A DNA stretch of 64,000 bases from QALR01 sp900552255 (GTDB lineage Bacteria > Bacillota > Clostridia > Oscillospirales > CAG-272), in assembly GCA_048526005.1 (NCBI GenBank), contig DBFVEH010000009.1:29286-93285 (forward strand). Reading direction: 5' to 3'. How positions within the stretch are numbered: the first letter of the stretch is position 1; every line of letters begins with the position of its first letter. Positions 33,972 to 41,661 of this stretch are shown here, one piece after another. The position numbers and the translations under genes are program-made. The notes beneath the pieces were generated by a model. That model was not told the origin of the DNA and made no database searches. It saw only the letters and a list, made by a program, of their open reading frames with translations.

Positions 33972-34567
33972 CAGTTGAACAGGCAGAGCCCGAAATCCTT
34001 GATCCTGGCGAGCATTTCGCGGATTTCGCGCGCCCATTGCCCCGCGTATGTGTAAAGCGCCGCGTCGGCGCCGAGCGCCGTCATACTCATGTCGTTTGCG
34101 ATGTAAAGCGCGCGGTAAAGATGATATTTTTGTGTGACGATGACAACCTTGTGGAGGTCGTAAAGCTCTTTTGCACGCGCGACGGATTCATAGGTGGAAT
34201 AGCCTTCGCCGTCGGTGAGGATATCCTCCTCCGCCACGCCGTTTTGAATGGCGTAAGCTTTCATCGCCGTGACCTCTCCCCACTCGCCGCTGTCGTCGCC
34301 TGAGAGCAGGAGTTTTTTTACGGCGCCGCTTCGGTAGAGCGCGATGCCGGCGTCCATCCGGTCGCGCAGCATGTCGGAAAGCGTGCCGTCCGCGTGGACC
34401 TTGGCGCCGAGGATGAGCGCCGTTTCATATCCGTCCTCCGGCGTGATCTCGCGGATCTGTCCTTTGGTGGAGCTTATGACCACGGCGTTCAGAATGAGCG
34501 GTACTGCGGCGCATATGAGCAGAGCCGCGAGTATGATGAGAAGGATGATTCGTTTTTTTCGCTTCAT
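33971..34567 (-). CDS. SanA/YdcF-like DUF218 envelope protein
   Basis: A protein of 198 residues with one N-terminal membrane anchor (RIILLIILAALLICAAVPLI) and a DUF218 domain: ALILGAKVHADGTLSDMLRD, KKLLLSGDDSGEWGEVTAM, TDGEGYSTYESVARAKELY, VVIVTQKYHLYRALYIAN. Members (SanA, YdcF) are linked to envelope barrier function in other bacteria, with unknown chemistry. It starts 1 bp after the mgsA stop codon, so both are in one operon. Confidence 0.85.
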   Translation of the reverse strand: MKRKKRIILLIILAALLICAAVPLILNAVVISSTKGQIREITPEDGYETALILGAKVHADGTLSDMLRDRMDAGIALYRSGAVKKLLLSGDDSGEWGEVTAMKAYAIQNGVAEEDILTDGEGYSTYESVARAKELYDLHKVVIVTQKYHLYRALYIANDMSMTALGADAALYTYAGQWAREIREMLARIKDFGLCLFN

Positions 34568-34568
34568 T

Positions 34569-35042
34569 TTACAGTTCCTTGGCTCGCATGTCCACGTTCC
34601 GGCGGAAATTGATGAGCTTTCTCGTGTATTCCGTGTCCATGAATTTGCTGTTGATAATAAAGTCCGCGGTCGCGCGGTTGTTGGCGATCGGAATATCGAA
34701 TACCTGCGCGATGCGCAGCAGCGCCTTGACGTCCGGATCGTGCGGCTGCGCTTCGAGCGGATCGGAGAAAAAGATGACGAGATCGATCTTTCCGTCCACG
34801 ATGCGCGCGCCGATCTGCTGGTCGCCGCCGAGCGGTCCGCTGTTGAAGCCGCGGATCGGAAGTCCGGTCTTTTCCGCGATCATTTTTGCGGTGGTCCCGG
34901 TTCCGCAGAGAAAATGATGCTCGAGAATGGTTTTGTTGGCAAGACACCAGTCGATGATCTCCGGCTTTTTGTTGTCGTGTGCGATGAGCGCGATGTTTTT
35001 CTGCCGCGGCAGCGTGCATTCGACGTATTCGTTTTCAAACAT
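34569..35042 (-). CDS. mgsA: Methylglyoxal synthase
   Basis: A cytoplasmic enzyme of 157 residues that converts dihydroxyacetone phosphate to methylglyoxal and phosphate, a bypass of lower glycolysis under phosphate limitation or sugar stress. The phosphate site FLCGTGTTAKMI, GPLGGDQQIGARI and FFSDPLEAQPHDPDVKALLR (with catalytic Asp and His) are intact. The start at 35042 follows AAAGGATATCTCT; the frame is open to 35201 but without similarity. The SanA-like gene follows. Confidence 0.95.
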   Translation of the reverse strand: MFENEYVECTLPRQKNIALIAHDNKKPEIIDWCLANKTILEHHFLCGTGTTAKMIAEKTGLPIRGFNSGPLGGDQQIGARIVDGKIDLVIFFSDPLEAQPHDPDVKALLRIAQVFDIPIANNRATADFIINSKFMDTEYTRKLINFRRNVDMRAKEL

Positions 35043-35291
35043 AGAGATATCCTTTCTTTTGCGGCGCGGCTCAGGCAGAAAGCGCTTCCGCTGTATTTGG
35101 TTTGATAAGGTTGTGTTTGCTGTCAAGTTGATTCTGTCTCCCTCATTTTGGTTTTGAAAGCCGAGGTGATAGAGAAAAAACGATTTATGCTGTGCTTTCA
35201 TGAAAGGCTGAAATTTTTCAAATCAGAGGGAATTGCTGTTCCTTTCCAATGACAGAAGGCATATTCCTCCGAAGCTTCATTTTGCTACGGA

Positions 35292-35325
35292 AAAGGGTTT
35301 CCCGCTTGGATGCCGGAAACCCTTT
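35292..35325 (-). terminator. Terminator of the pduL/NifU-like/GGGtGRT operon
   Basis: AAAGGGTTTCC (35292-35302) and GGAAACCCTTT (35315-35325), 11 bp beyond the last stop codon on the minus strand; the T-tract is short. Confidence 0.7.
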
Positions 35326-35335
35326 ACACCTTTAT

Positions 35336-36340
35336 TTACGCTTTTTTCCAAGATTCTTCCACGGCAACCGCAACAGCGACGGTAGCGCCGACCATCGGGT
35401 TGTTGCCCATGCCGATAAGACCCATCATCTCGACGTGAGCCGGAACGGACGAGCTGCCCGCGAACTGTGCGTCGGAGTGCATGCGTCCCATGGTGTCGGT
35501 CATGCCGTAGGAGGAGGGACCTGCCGCCATGTTGTCGGGATGGAGCGTTCTGCCGGTGCCGCCGCCGGAGGCGACGGAGAAATATTTCACGCCGTTCTCG
35601 ACGCACCATTTTTTGTAGGTGCCGGCGACCGGGTGCTGGAAGCGCGTCGGATTGGTGGAGTTACCGGTGATGGAGACGCCGACGTTTTCGAGCTTCATGA
35701 TCGCGACGCCCTCGGGAACATTGTCCGCACCGTAGCATTTTACTGCCGCGCGGGGACCCTTTGAATACGGCGTTTCGGAAACGACCTTGACCTCTTCCGT
35801 ATAGGGATCAAATTCGGTTTTCACATAGGTGAAGCCGTTGATTCTCGAAATGATGAACGCGGCGTCCTTGCCAAGACCATTCAGAATGACGCGAAGGGGC
35901 TTTACGCGCACCTTGTTCGCATTCAGCGCGATTTTGATCGCGCCCTCTGCCGCGGCGAAGGATTCGTGCCCCGCGAGGAAGCAGAAGCATTCGGTTTCCT
36001 CGGAGAGAAGCATTTTGCCGAGATTGCCGTGCCCAAGTCCTACCTTGCGGTTTTCCGCGACGGAGCCGGGGATGCAGAACGACTGCAAGCCGATTCCGAT
36101 GGCGGCTGCGGCGTCGGCTGCCTTCTTGCAGCCCTTTTTGATGGCGATCGCCGCGCCGACGGTGTATGCCCATACCGCGTTTTCAAAGCAGATGGGCTGT
36201 GTTTCTCTCACGATTTTGTCGCAGTCGATGCCGGCTGCAAGCGTGATGTCCTTACATTCCTCGATCGATTTGATTCCGTATTCGGCGAGAACGGAATTGA
36301 TTTTATCAACTCTTCTTTCGTAACTTTCAAACAATGCCAT
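35336..36340 (-). CDS. GGGtGRT protein
   Basis: A protein of 334 residues containing the signature ASGGGTGRTLHPDNMAAG near residue 255, followed by SSYGMTDTMGRMHSDAQFAG. This uncharacterised family occurs in anaerobes and is usually beside a NifU-like iron-sulfur scaffold, as here (15-bp gap). CFLAGHESFAAAEGAIKIAL and a FQHPVAGTYKKWCVENGVKY region are also conserved-looking. The role is unknown; link to Fe-S or redox metabolism is inferred from its neighbour. Confidence 0.88.
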   Translation of the reverse strand: MALFESYERRVDKINSVLAEYGIKSIEECKDITLAAGIDCDKIVRETQPICFENAVWAYTVGAAIAIKKGCKKAADAAAAIGIGLQSFCIPGSVAENRKVGLGHGNLGKMLLSEETECFCFLAGHESFAAAEGAIKIALNANKVRVKPLRVILNGLGKDAAFIISRINGFTYVKTEFDPYTEEVKVVSETPYSKGPRAAVKCYGADNVPEGVAIMKLENVGVSITGNSTNPTRFQHPVAGTYKKWCVENGVKYFSVASGGGTGRTLHPDNMAAGPSSYGMTDTMGRMHSDAQFAGSSSVPAHVEMMGLIGMGNNPMVGATVAVAVAVEESWKKA

Positions 36341-36355
36341 TTTTCCGTCCCTCCC

Positions 36356-37057
36356 TTACTCTTTTCTCGGATCGATGTATTTTACGGCGTCGGCGAATCT
36401 GCCGTAGGTGCCCTTGGATTTTTCATAAGCCTCGTTGGGCTCCATGCCCTTTTTGATGAAATCCGTCATCTTGCCGAGGGAAACAAATTCATATCCGATG
36501 ACCTGATCGTCCTCGTCGAGCGCCATTCTCGTGCAGTAGCCTTCGGTCATTTCGAGATAACGGACGCCCTTGCTCTTTGTACCGTACATGGTGCCGACCA
36601 TCGAGCGCGCGCCCTTGCCGAGGTCCTCCATGCCCGCGCCGACGACGAGTCCGCCCTCGGAGAACGCGGACTGCGTGCGTCCGTAGACGATTTGGAGGAA
36701 CAGCTCTCTCATCGCGGTGTTGATCGCGTCGCAGACAAGGTCGGTGTTGAGCGCTTCGAGAATGGTTTTGCCGGGCAGGATCTCCGCCGCCATCGCCGCG
36801 GAATGCGTCATGCCGGAGCAGCCGATGGTCTCGACGAGCGCCTCCTCGATGACACCGTCCTTGACGTTGAGGGAAAGCTTGCACGCGCCCTGCTGGGGAG
36901 CGCACCAGCCCACCCCGTGGGTGTAGCCGGAAATGTCGGTGATCTGCTTTGCTTGGATCCATTTGCCTTCCTCGGGCAGGGGAGCCGGACCGTGGTCGGG
37001 TCCCTTGGCGACGCAGCACATGGATTCGACTTCATGGGAATATGTGATTTCTGCCAT
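36356..37057 (-). CDS. NifU-like iron-sulfur cluster scaffold protein
   Basis: A protein of 233 residues resembling the NifU N-terminal/IscU fold. Candidate cluster ligands occur in GWCAPQQGACKLSL, TIGCSGMTHSAAMAAEI and the C-terminal GYCTRMALDED; SMCCVAKGPDHGPAP is at the N-terminus. Such scaffolds assemble transient [2Fe-2S] clusters. It is followed by the GGGtGRT gene and preceded by pduL (26-bp gap). The pairing with GGGtGRT suggests that it serves that protein rather than general Fe-S assembly. Confidence 0.85.
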   Translation of the reverse strand: MAEITYSHEVESMCCVAKGPDHGPAPLPEEGKWIQAKQITDISGYTHGVGWCAPQQGACKLSLNVKDGVIEEALVETIGCSGMTHSAAMAAEILPGKTILEALNTDLVCDAINTAMRELFLQIVYGRTQSAFSEGGLVVGAGMEDLGKGARSMVGTMYGTKSKGVRYLEMTEGYCTRMALDEDDQVIGYEFVSLGKMTDFIKKGMEPNEAYEKSKGTYGRFADAVKYIDPRKE

Positions 37058-37083
37058 GGTTTTTCTCCTTGTTCTATGTAAGA

Positions 37084-37653
37084 TTATTTGACGATTTTGC
37101 CGTAAACGACACCGGAAGCGCCGGCGGCGTTCGCTTCGTCCGTATCGATGTGCATCGCGGGCGCATAGCTTGCGGATACGCGGACGACCACGCCGTCAAA
37201 AATAAGCGGACGGGCGGTGTCGAGCTCGACCTTGACGATTTCTTTGTCGGAAACGCCGAGCGCTTCGGCCGTTTCGGGTGTCAGATGGATGTGCCTCTGC
37301 GCGGCGATGACGCCCTCCGAAATCTCCACTGTCCCGCAGGGACCGACAAGGGTACATGCGCCGGAGCCCTTGATGTCGCCGGATTCGCGCACGGGCGCCT
37401 TGACGCCGAGCGTTCTCGCGTCGGTCAGGGAGACCTCGACCTGCGTCGCGCTTCTTGCGGGACCGAGGACGGACATTTTGAGCTCGCCCTTTTCCCCCTT
37501 GACGGTGACTTTTTCCTCGCAGGCGAATTGACCGGGCTGGCTGAGCTCCTTTTTTACGGTGAGCTTATGCCCCTCGCCGAACAGCGCGGCGATGTGCTCC
37601 TCGGTGAGATGGATGTGTCTTGCCGAGGTTTCGACTAAAATTTTATTTTCCAT
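37084..37653 (-). CDS. pduL: Phosphate propanoyltransferase / phosphotransacylase (PduL-type)
   Basis: A protein of 189 residues. VETSARHIHLTEEHIAALFG and a second AAQRHIHLTPETAEALGVSD carry the HxH metal ligands of PduL beta-barrels. The enzyme interconverts acyl-CoA and acyl-phosphate, feeding an acyl kinase for ATP formation. It starts at ATG 37653 (AGGAG upstream); the TTG at 37659 is not preferred. No microcompartment shell genes or an N-terminal targeting peptide are visible, so it is probably the free cytoplasmic acetate/propionate-pathway form. It is first in the operon with the NifU-like and GGGtGRT genes. Confidence 0.93.
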   Translation of the reverse strand: MENKILVETSARHIHLTEEHIAALFGEGHKLTVKKELSQPGQFACEEKVTVKGEKGELKMSVLGPARSATQVEVSLTDARTLGVKAPVRESGDIKGSGACTLVGPCGTVEISEGVIAAQRHIHLTPETAEALGVSDKEIVKVELDTARPLIFDGVVVRVSASYAPAMHIDTDEANAAGASGVVYGKIVK

Positions 37654-37752
37654 TACCAAATCTCCTTTCGACAGCTTAGCTGCCTGAATGAAGTTTCCGA
37701 CATGCTTTCCTCATCCGGAAATCGGAGGTCAAAACTTATTCTATTTATATCT

Positions 37753-37781
37753 ATTATAAATGATTTTTCCCCGGTTGTAAA
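37753..37781 (-). promoter_or_regulatory. Sigma-A promoter for the pduL operon
   Basis: Minus strand TTTACA (complement of 37776-37781), a 17-bp spacer, TATAAT (complement of 37753-37758). Confidence 0.8.
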
Positions 37782-37853
37782 TGATTAGAGCGCAATTTTT
37801 TTGTAAAAAATAAAAGATATTGCGAATTGAACAAATCACGGAGGATTTGGGGC

Positions 37854-38618
37854 ATGGATTATGTAAAAAATGAAGCGGAGGAGGAAGCTTCCGAGACGCA
37901 GGAGCAGCCGTCTGCCGGCAGCATCGACAAGCTCGGCGCCGTCGTGACGAAAAACGACGGGATCTCGCTTTACTGCCTCACGATCATCGGACAGATCGAG
38001 GGACATTTCATTCTGCCGAATACGCAGAAAACGACAAAATACGAGCACGTTCTGCCGCTGCTCGCGGCGATCGAGGAGAATCCGGAGCTGCACGGACTGC
38101 TCGTCATCATCAACACGGTCGGCGGCGACGTCGAGGCGGGACTTGCCATCGCGGAGATGCTCGGCAGCATGCACAAGCCGACGGCATCCATCGTCATCGG
38201 CGGCGGTCATTCCATCGGGATCCCGATCGCGGTTTCATGCGGCCGTTCCTTTATCGTGCCGAGCGCGACGATGACGATTCATCCCGTGCGCACGAGCGGC
38301 ACTATCCTCGGCGTGCCGCAGGCGTTCGCCGGACTTGAAAAGATGCAGAACCGCATCTCGAGGTTTATTGTCGGTCATTCCGGCATTACGGAGGAGGCGC
38401 TCTCCCGCCTGACGTTCCGCACGGACGAAATGGCGACCGACGTCGGCACGATCATCGACGGAAACGAAGCGGTGGACTGCGGTCTCATCGATGAGATCGG
38501 AGGACTCCATCAGGCCATCTCATGGCTGAAAAACAAGGCAAGGGAGGAGAAAGAGCATGGAGAAGCTGCGGGAGCTGAAAATTCCGGTAAGACTTCGGAA
38601 GCATCCGGTCGTGATTGA
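37854..38618 (+). CDS. tepA: TepA-like ClpP-family serine protease
   Basis: A protein of 254 residues with a ClpP/crotonase fold. LLVIINTVGGDVEAGLAIAE and IVIGGGHSIGIPIAVSCGRS carry the oxyanion-strand and nucleophile Ser regions; ATMTIHPVRTSGT and DGNEAVDCGLIDEIGGLHQA complete the core. TepA-type proteins in Bacillus support protein translocation or degrade small acid-soluble spore proteins. The ATG at 37854 follows GGAGG; the TTG at 37827 is not preferred. The CmpB-like gene starts inside its 3' end. Confidence 0.85.
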   Translation: MDYVKNEAEEEASETQEQPSAGSIDKLGAVVTKNDGISLYCLTIIGQIEGHFILPNTQKTTKYEHVLPLLAAIEENPELHGLLVIINTVGGDVEAGLAIAEMLGSMHKPTASIVIGGGHSIGIPIAVSCGRSFIVPSATMTIHPVRTSGTILGVPQAFAGLEKMQNRISRFIVGHSGITEEALSRLTFRTDEMATDVGTIIDGNEAVDCGLIDEIGGLHQAISWLKNKAREEKEHGEAAGAENSGKTSEASGRD

Positions 38619-39021
38619 CGGCAGGCTGAAATGGAACGCTGCGGAAAAGCTTGCGTTCCTGTTTCTCACAGGAGGGGTCGGATACGGACTGATCGAGCTT
38701 CTTTGGCGGGGGCATACGCATCCGAGCATGGTGGTCGCGGGCGGCGTGTGCTTTATCCTGATCTACGGCGTGAACAAATGGCTGAGAGGACATTCCGTGC
38801 TTCTGCGAAGCGCCGTGTCCGCCGCCGCCATCACGGCGGTCGAGTTTTCGGTCGGGATTGTCGTGAACCGGCTGCTGGATCTTTCCGTTTGGGATTATTC
38901 CGGCGAGAAATATAATTTATTGGGGCAGATCTGTCCGCATTATTCGTTTTTGTGGTTCCTTTTATGTATTCCTCTTGTTTGGATGCTGACAAAAGCCGCA
39001 CGTCTTTCCGCGGAAAAGTAA
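38557..39021 (+). CDS. CmpB-like (ABC_trans_CmpB) putative membrane protein
   Basis: A protein of 154 residues with four hydrophobic segments. GYGLIELLWRGHTHPSMVVA and WDYSGEKYNLLGQICPHYSF match the putative ABC-transporter type IV/CmpB family found in Clostridia; function unknown. AGGGAGGAG precedes the ATG. It overlaps tepA by 62 bp in another frame, so it is probably co-expressed. No ATP-binding subunit is nearby. Confidence 0.8.
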   Translation: MEKLRELKIPVRLRKHPVVIDGRLKWNAAEKLAFLFLTGGVGYGLIELLWRGHTHPSMVVAGGVCFILIYGVNKWLRGHSVLLRSAVSAAAITAVEFSVGIVVNRLLDLSVWDYSGEKYNLLGQICPHYSFLWFLLCIPLVWMLTKAARLSAEK

Positions 39022-39109
39022 ATTTTTCAAAAAGGGTTCCTTTTTTCGGTATCTTGTGATACAATAATACGGTAAAACTAAATTGCGGGGAAGGATGCGT
39101 GAGCTCGGT

Positions 39110-40282
39110 ATGAAAAGGGAGAGTATCGTCGCCGTATCGGAATGCGGAAGCTATGATGAAAAGCAGCTTGCGGCGATTCTGCGTTCTCACTTTGCCGTGT
39201 TCGGTTATGACCGCGCCTTTTTCGAGGGGAAAAGAGTGGTCATAAAGCCGAATCTCGTGATGAAAAAATCTCCCGATGCCGCCGCGACGACGCATCCGGC
39301 GGTGCTGGGTGCGGTTTTATGCGTTTTGGGAGAGATGGGTGTCGCGCCGGTGATCGCGGAAAGCCCCGGCGGGATCTATAACAGGCAGAGGCTGGAGGGG
39401 ATCTACCGCGTCTGCGGAATTGCCGAGACGGCGCAGCGGTACGGCGCGCAGCTCAATTACGATACGTCTGCGGTCCATGTGCCGTTTGCAGAGGGCAGAA
39501 AAGTGAAGATGTTCCATATCATCTCGCCGATTGTCGAGGCGGACGTCATCATCGATCTCTGCAAGCTGAAAAGCCATTCGCTCACCAAAATGAGCGCCGC
39601 GGTGAAGAACCTGTTCGGCACGATTCCCGGGATCGAAAAATTTGAAATGCACGCGACCTTTCCCGAATACGGCGATTTCGGTGCGATGCTTTGCGATCTT
39701 TGCGAGCTGCTCTGCCGGGAAAAAACCGTGATCGCGGTGACGGACGCAGTGGTCGGCATGGAGGGCAACGGACCTACCGCGGGGACGCCGCGGCGGATCG
39801 GCGCGGTTCTCACAAGCGAAAATCCGTTTGCCTCCGACCTGCTCTGCGAAAGACTGATCGGCTTCGAGGGAACGGTTCCGCTTGTAAAGGAAGCGATATC
39901 CCGCGGCCTTTGTCCGGACAGCGCGGACGCGCTCGATATCGTTGGGACAAGACCGGAAACGCTTGTCGTCCCGGATTTCCGTGAGCCGGACAGCGCGAAA
40001 AACAAATCCACCTCCGCACTTGCCTTTTTCTCGCGGGGAAGGATCGGACGCTTCTTTATGCCGCGCCCGGTCGTTGTCCGTGAGAAGTGCCGTGCGTGCG
40101 GGGAATGCGTGGCTTCCTGTCCGCAGCATACGATCGAGCTTGTCGCCCGCGGTGAGGGGAGGCTCGCTCATATCAAGCACGCCTCCTGCATAAGATGTTA
40201 TTGCTGTCAGGAGCTTTGTCCGTTTGCGGCGATTTCCGTGAAAAAGAATTTTATCATCGGTATCATAAGTTCAATAAGATAA
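39110..40282 (+). CDS. DUF362 protein with two 4Fe-4S clusters
   Basis: A protein of 390 residues. The DUF362 body includes VVIKPNLVMKKSPDAAATTH, ICKLKSHSLTKMSAAVKNLF in the related form DLCKLKSHSLTKMSAAVKN, and VTDAVVGMEGNGPTAGTPRR. The C-terminus has a bacterial ferredoxin module: CRACGECVASCP and CIRCYCCQELCP. An iron-sulfur redox role is likely; substrate unknown. Starts at 39095 and 39110 are both possible; GGGGAAGG abuts 39095, so 39110 is chosen. ispE follows after 11 bp. A weak promoter (TACAAT at 39060-39065) lies upstream. Confidence 0.85.
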   Translation: MKRESIVAVSECGSYDEKQLAAILRSHFAVFGYDRAFFEGKRVVIKPNLVMKKSPDAAATTHPAVLGAVLCVLGEMGVAPVIAESPGGIYNRQRLEGIYRVCGIAETAQRYGAQLNYDTSAVHVPFAEGRKVKMFHIISPIVEADVIIDLCKLKSHSLTKMSAAVKNLFGTIPGIEKFEMHATFPEYGDFGAMLCDLCELLCREKTVIAVTDAVVGMEGNGPTAGTPRRIGAVLTSENPFASDLLCERLIGFEGTVPLVKEAISRGLCPDSADALDIVGTRPETLVVPDFREPDSAKNKSTSALAFFSRGRIGRFFMPRPVVVREKCRACGECVASCPQHTIELVARGEGRLAHIKHASCIRCYCCQELCPFAAISVKKNFIIGIISSIR

Positions 40283-40293
40283 TCGGGGTACAT

Positions 40294-41184
40294 ATGGAGA
40301 AAATTGTAATTCTTGCACCGGCGAAAATCAATCTGTTTCTGAACGTGGGAGACCGCAGGGAGGACGGCTATCATGACATCGAGACCGTCATGCAGACGCT
40401 CACGCTGTTTGACCGGCTCGAGGTCTGCAAAAACGACTGCAAAGCGGAGGCCGTCATCGACGTCCGCTGCCGCGATTTCATGGCGCCGGACGGCGCTGGC
40501 AACATCGTTTACCGCGCCGCGTCCGCATTTTTTGCCGCCGCCGGCATAGAAAGCTATAACGTGTCTTTTCTGATCGAGAAAAAAATTCCCGCCGAAGCGG
40601 GACTTGGGGGCGGCTCCTCCGACGCGGCCGCCGCGATCATTGCGCTCGACCGCTTGTACGGCACCGCTATGACGACGGAGGCGCTGTGCGGGATCGGCGC
40701 CGGCGTCGGCGCGGACGTGCCGTTCTGTATCAAAAAGGGCACTGCGGTTGCCCGCGGGATCGGAGAGATCCTGGAAAGCTGCGCGCCGATGCCGGACTGC
40801 GCGGTCGTGGTTGCGATCCCGAAGGGAAGCCGTATCTGCACGGCCGACGCCTATGGAAAAATCGACGATGTGAGGGAAAACGCTCCCGTATCGTGCGCCG
40901 ACATGCTCGCCGCGATGACAAGCTGTGATCTCGAAAAAATTTCCTCCGTGCTGTACAACAGATTCGAGAAGGTCACGGAGCCTGCGACCGGCGTACCGGC
41001 TCTTTTGGCAAGACTTTCGGAAATCGGGGCATCCGGCGTTCGCATGAGCGGCAGCGGTCCCGCCGTTTTCGGGCTTTTCCGGGATATCCCGGCCGCCCGC
41101 GCGGCAAAGGAGAAGCTGGGGGAGAGCTTTACCTCTTTTGTCTGCTCGCCCGCGAGACGGGATTATCCCTATATCGAAAGCTGA
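40294..41184 (+). CDS. ispE: 4-diphosphocytidyl-2-C-methyl-D-erythritol kinase
   Basis: A GHMP-family kinase of 296 residues that phosphorylates CDP-ME in the MEP pathway for isoprenoid precursors. APAKINLFLNVGDRREDGYH at the N-terminus, the ATP loop PAEAGLGGGSSDAAAA and the C-terminal GVRMSGSGPAVFGLF are diagnostic. The ATG at 40294 opens the homologous part; an open frame upstream to 40195 lies within DUF362. The 3' end overlaps the convergent small membrane gene by 16 bp. Confidence 0.95.
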   Translation: MEKIVILAPAKINLFLNVGDRREDGYHDIETVMQTLTLFDRLEVCKNDCKAEAVIDVRCRDFMAPDGAGNIVYRAASAFFAAAGIESYNVSFLIEKKIPAEAGLGGGSSDAAAAIIALDRLYGTAMTTEALCGIGAGVGADVPFCIKKGTAVARGIGEILESCAPMPDCAVVVAIPKGSRICTADAYGKIDDVRENAPVSCADMLAAMTSCDLEKISSVLYNRFEKVTEPATGVPALLARLSEIGASGVRMSGSGPAVFGLFRDIPAARAAKEKLGESFTSFVCSPARRDYPYIES

Positions 41185-41441
41185 ACGAGCTTGAATATGA
41201 TAAGACAGACGACGCTTGCCGCGATCGCTCCGAGCACAAAGCTTATGAGCGAGAACGGGAAGCGGTTTTTCTTTTTTCCCGTCTGATATTCCGCTATGAT
41301 GCGGTTTGCTTCCTTTACGATATCGCCGCCCGCCGCTCCGGCGGGCAGCTCATTTTTCAGAACAAAATAAGCTTCCTCAATAAAATCGCTGCCGATGTTT
41401 TTCATGACGACGAGGTTTTTTCTGCATCCTTTGATCACCAT
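41169..41441 (-). CDS. Small conserved-looking membrane protein
   Basis: A protein of 90 residues. The soluble N-terminus (MVIKGCRKNLVVMKNIGSDF, then EEAYFVLKNELPAGA) is followed by KKKNRFPFSLISFVLGAIAA and one C-terminal membrane helix ending at the stop. It is a tail-anchored-like layout. The ATG at 41441 follows GGAGGGACCCAA; upstream in-frame codons to 41495 lack a site. Function is unknown. It overlaps ispE tail-to-tail. Confidence 0.7.
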   Translation of the reverse strand: MVIKGCRKNLVVMKNIGSDFIEEAYFVLKNELPAGAAGGDIVKEANRIIAEYQTGKKKNRFPFSLISFVLGAIAASVVCLIIFKLVQLSI

Positions 41442-41661
41442 TTGGGTCCCTCCGCTTTTCTCTCTTGATCTTTCATGGATTATTGTTTGCCGCATCCGCC
41501 GCCAAATATTCCCCGAACCGGAAAAAAACGATCGCGCGGTGAATAAAATTCACCAGCTTGCCGCACCATAATATCAAACCGGATTCGGTTATGATGCCCG
41601 TTCGTTTTGAATGGGAAAATATGATATGAGCGTTCGGAGACCGGTGTAAAGGAGCAAATCG

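Noticed and set aside
37827..37853. TTG start at 37827 for the TepA-like gene
   Set aside because: The GGAGG at 37840-37844 lies downstream of it and at a proper distance from ATG 37854.
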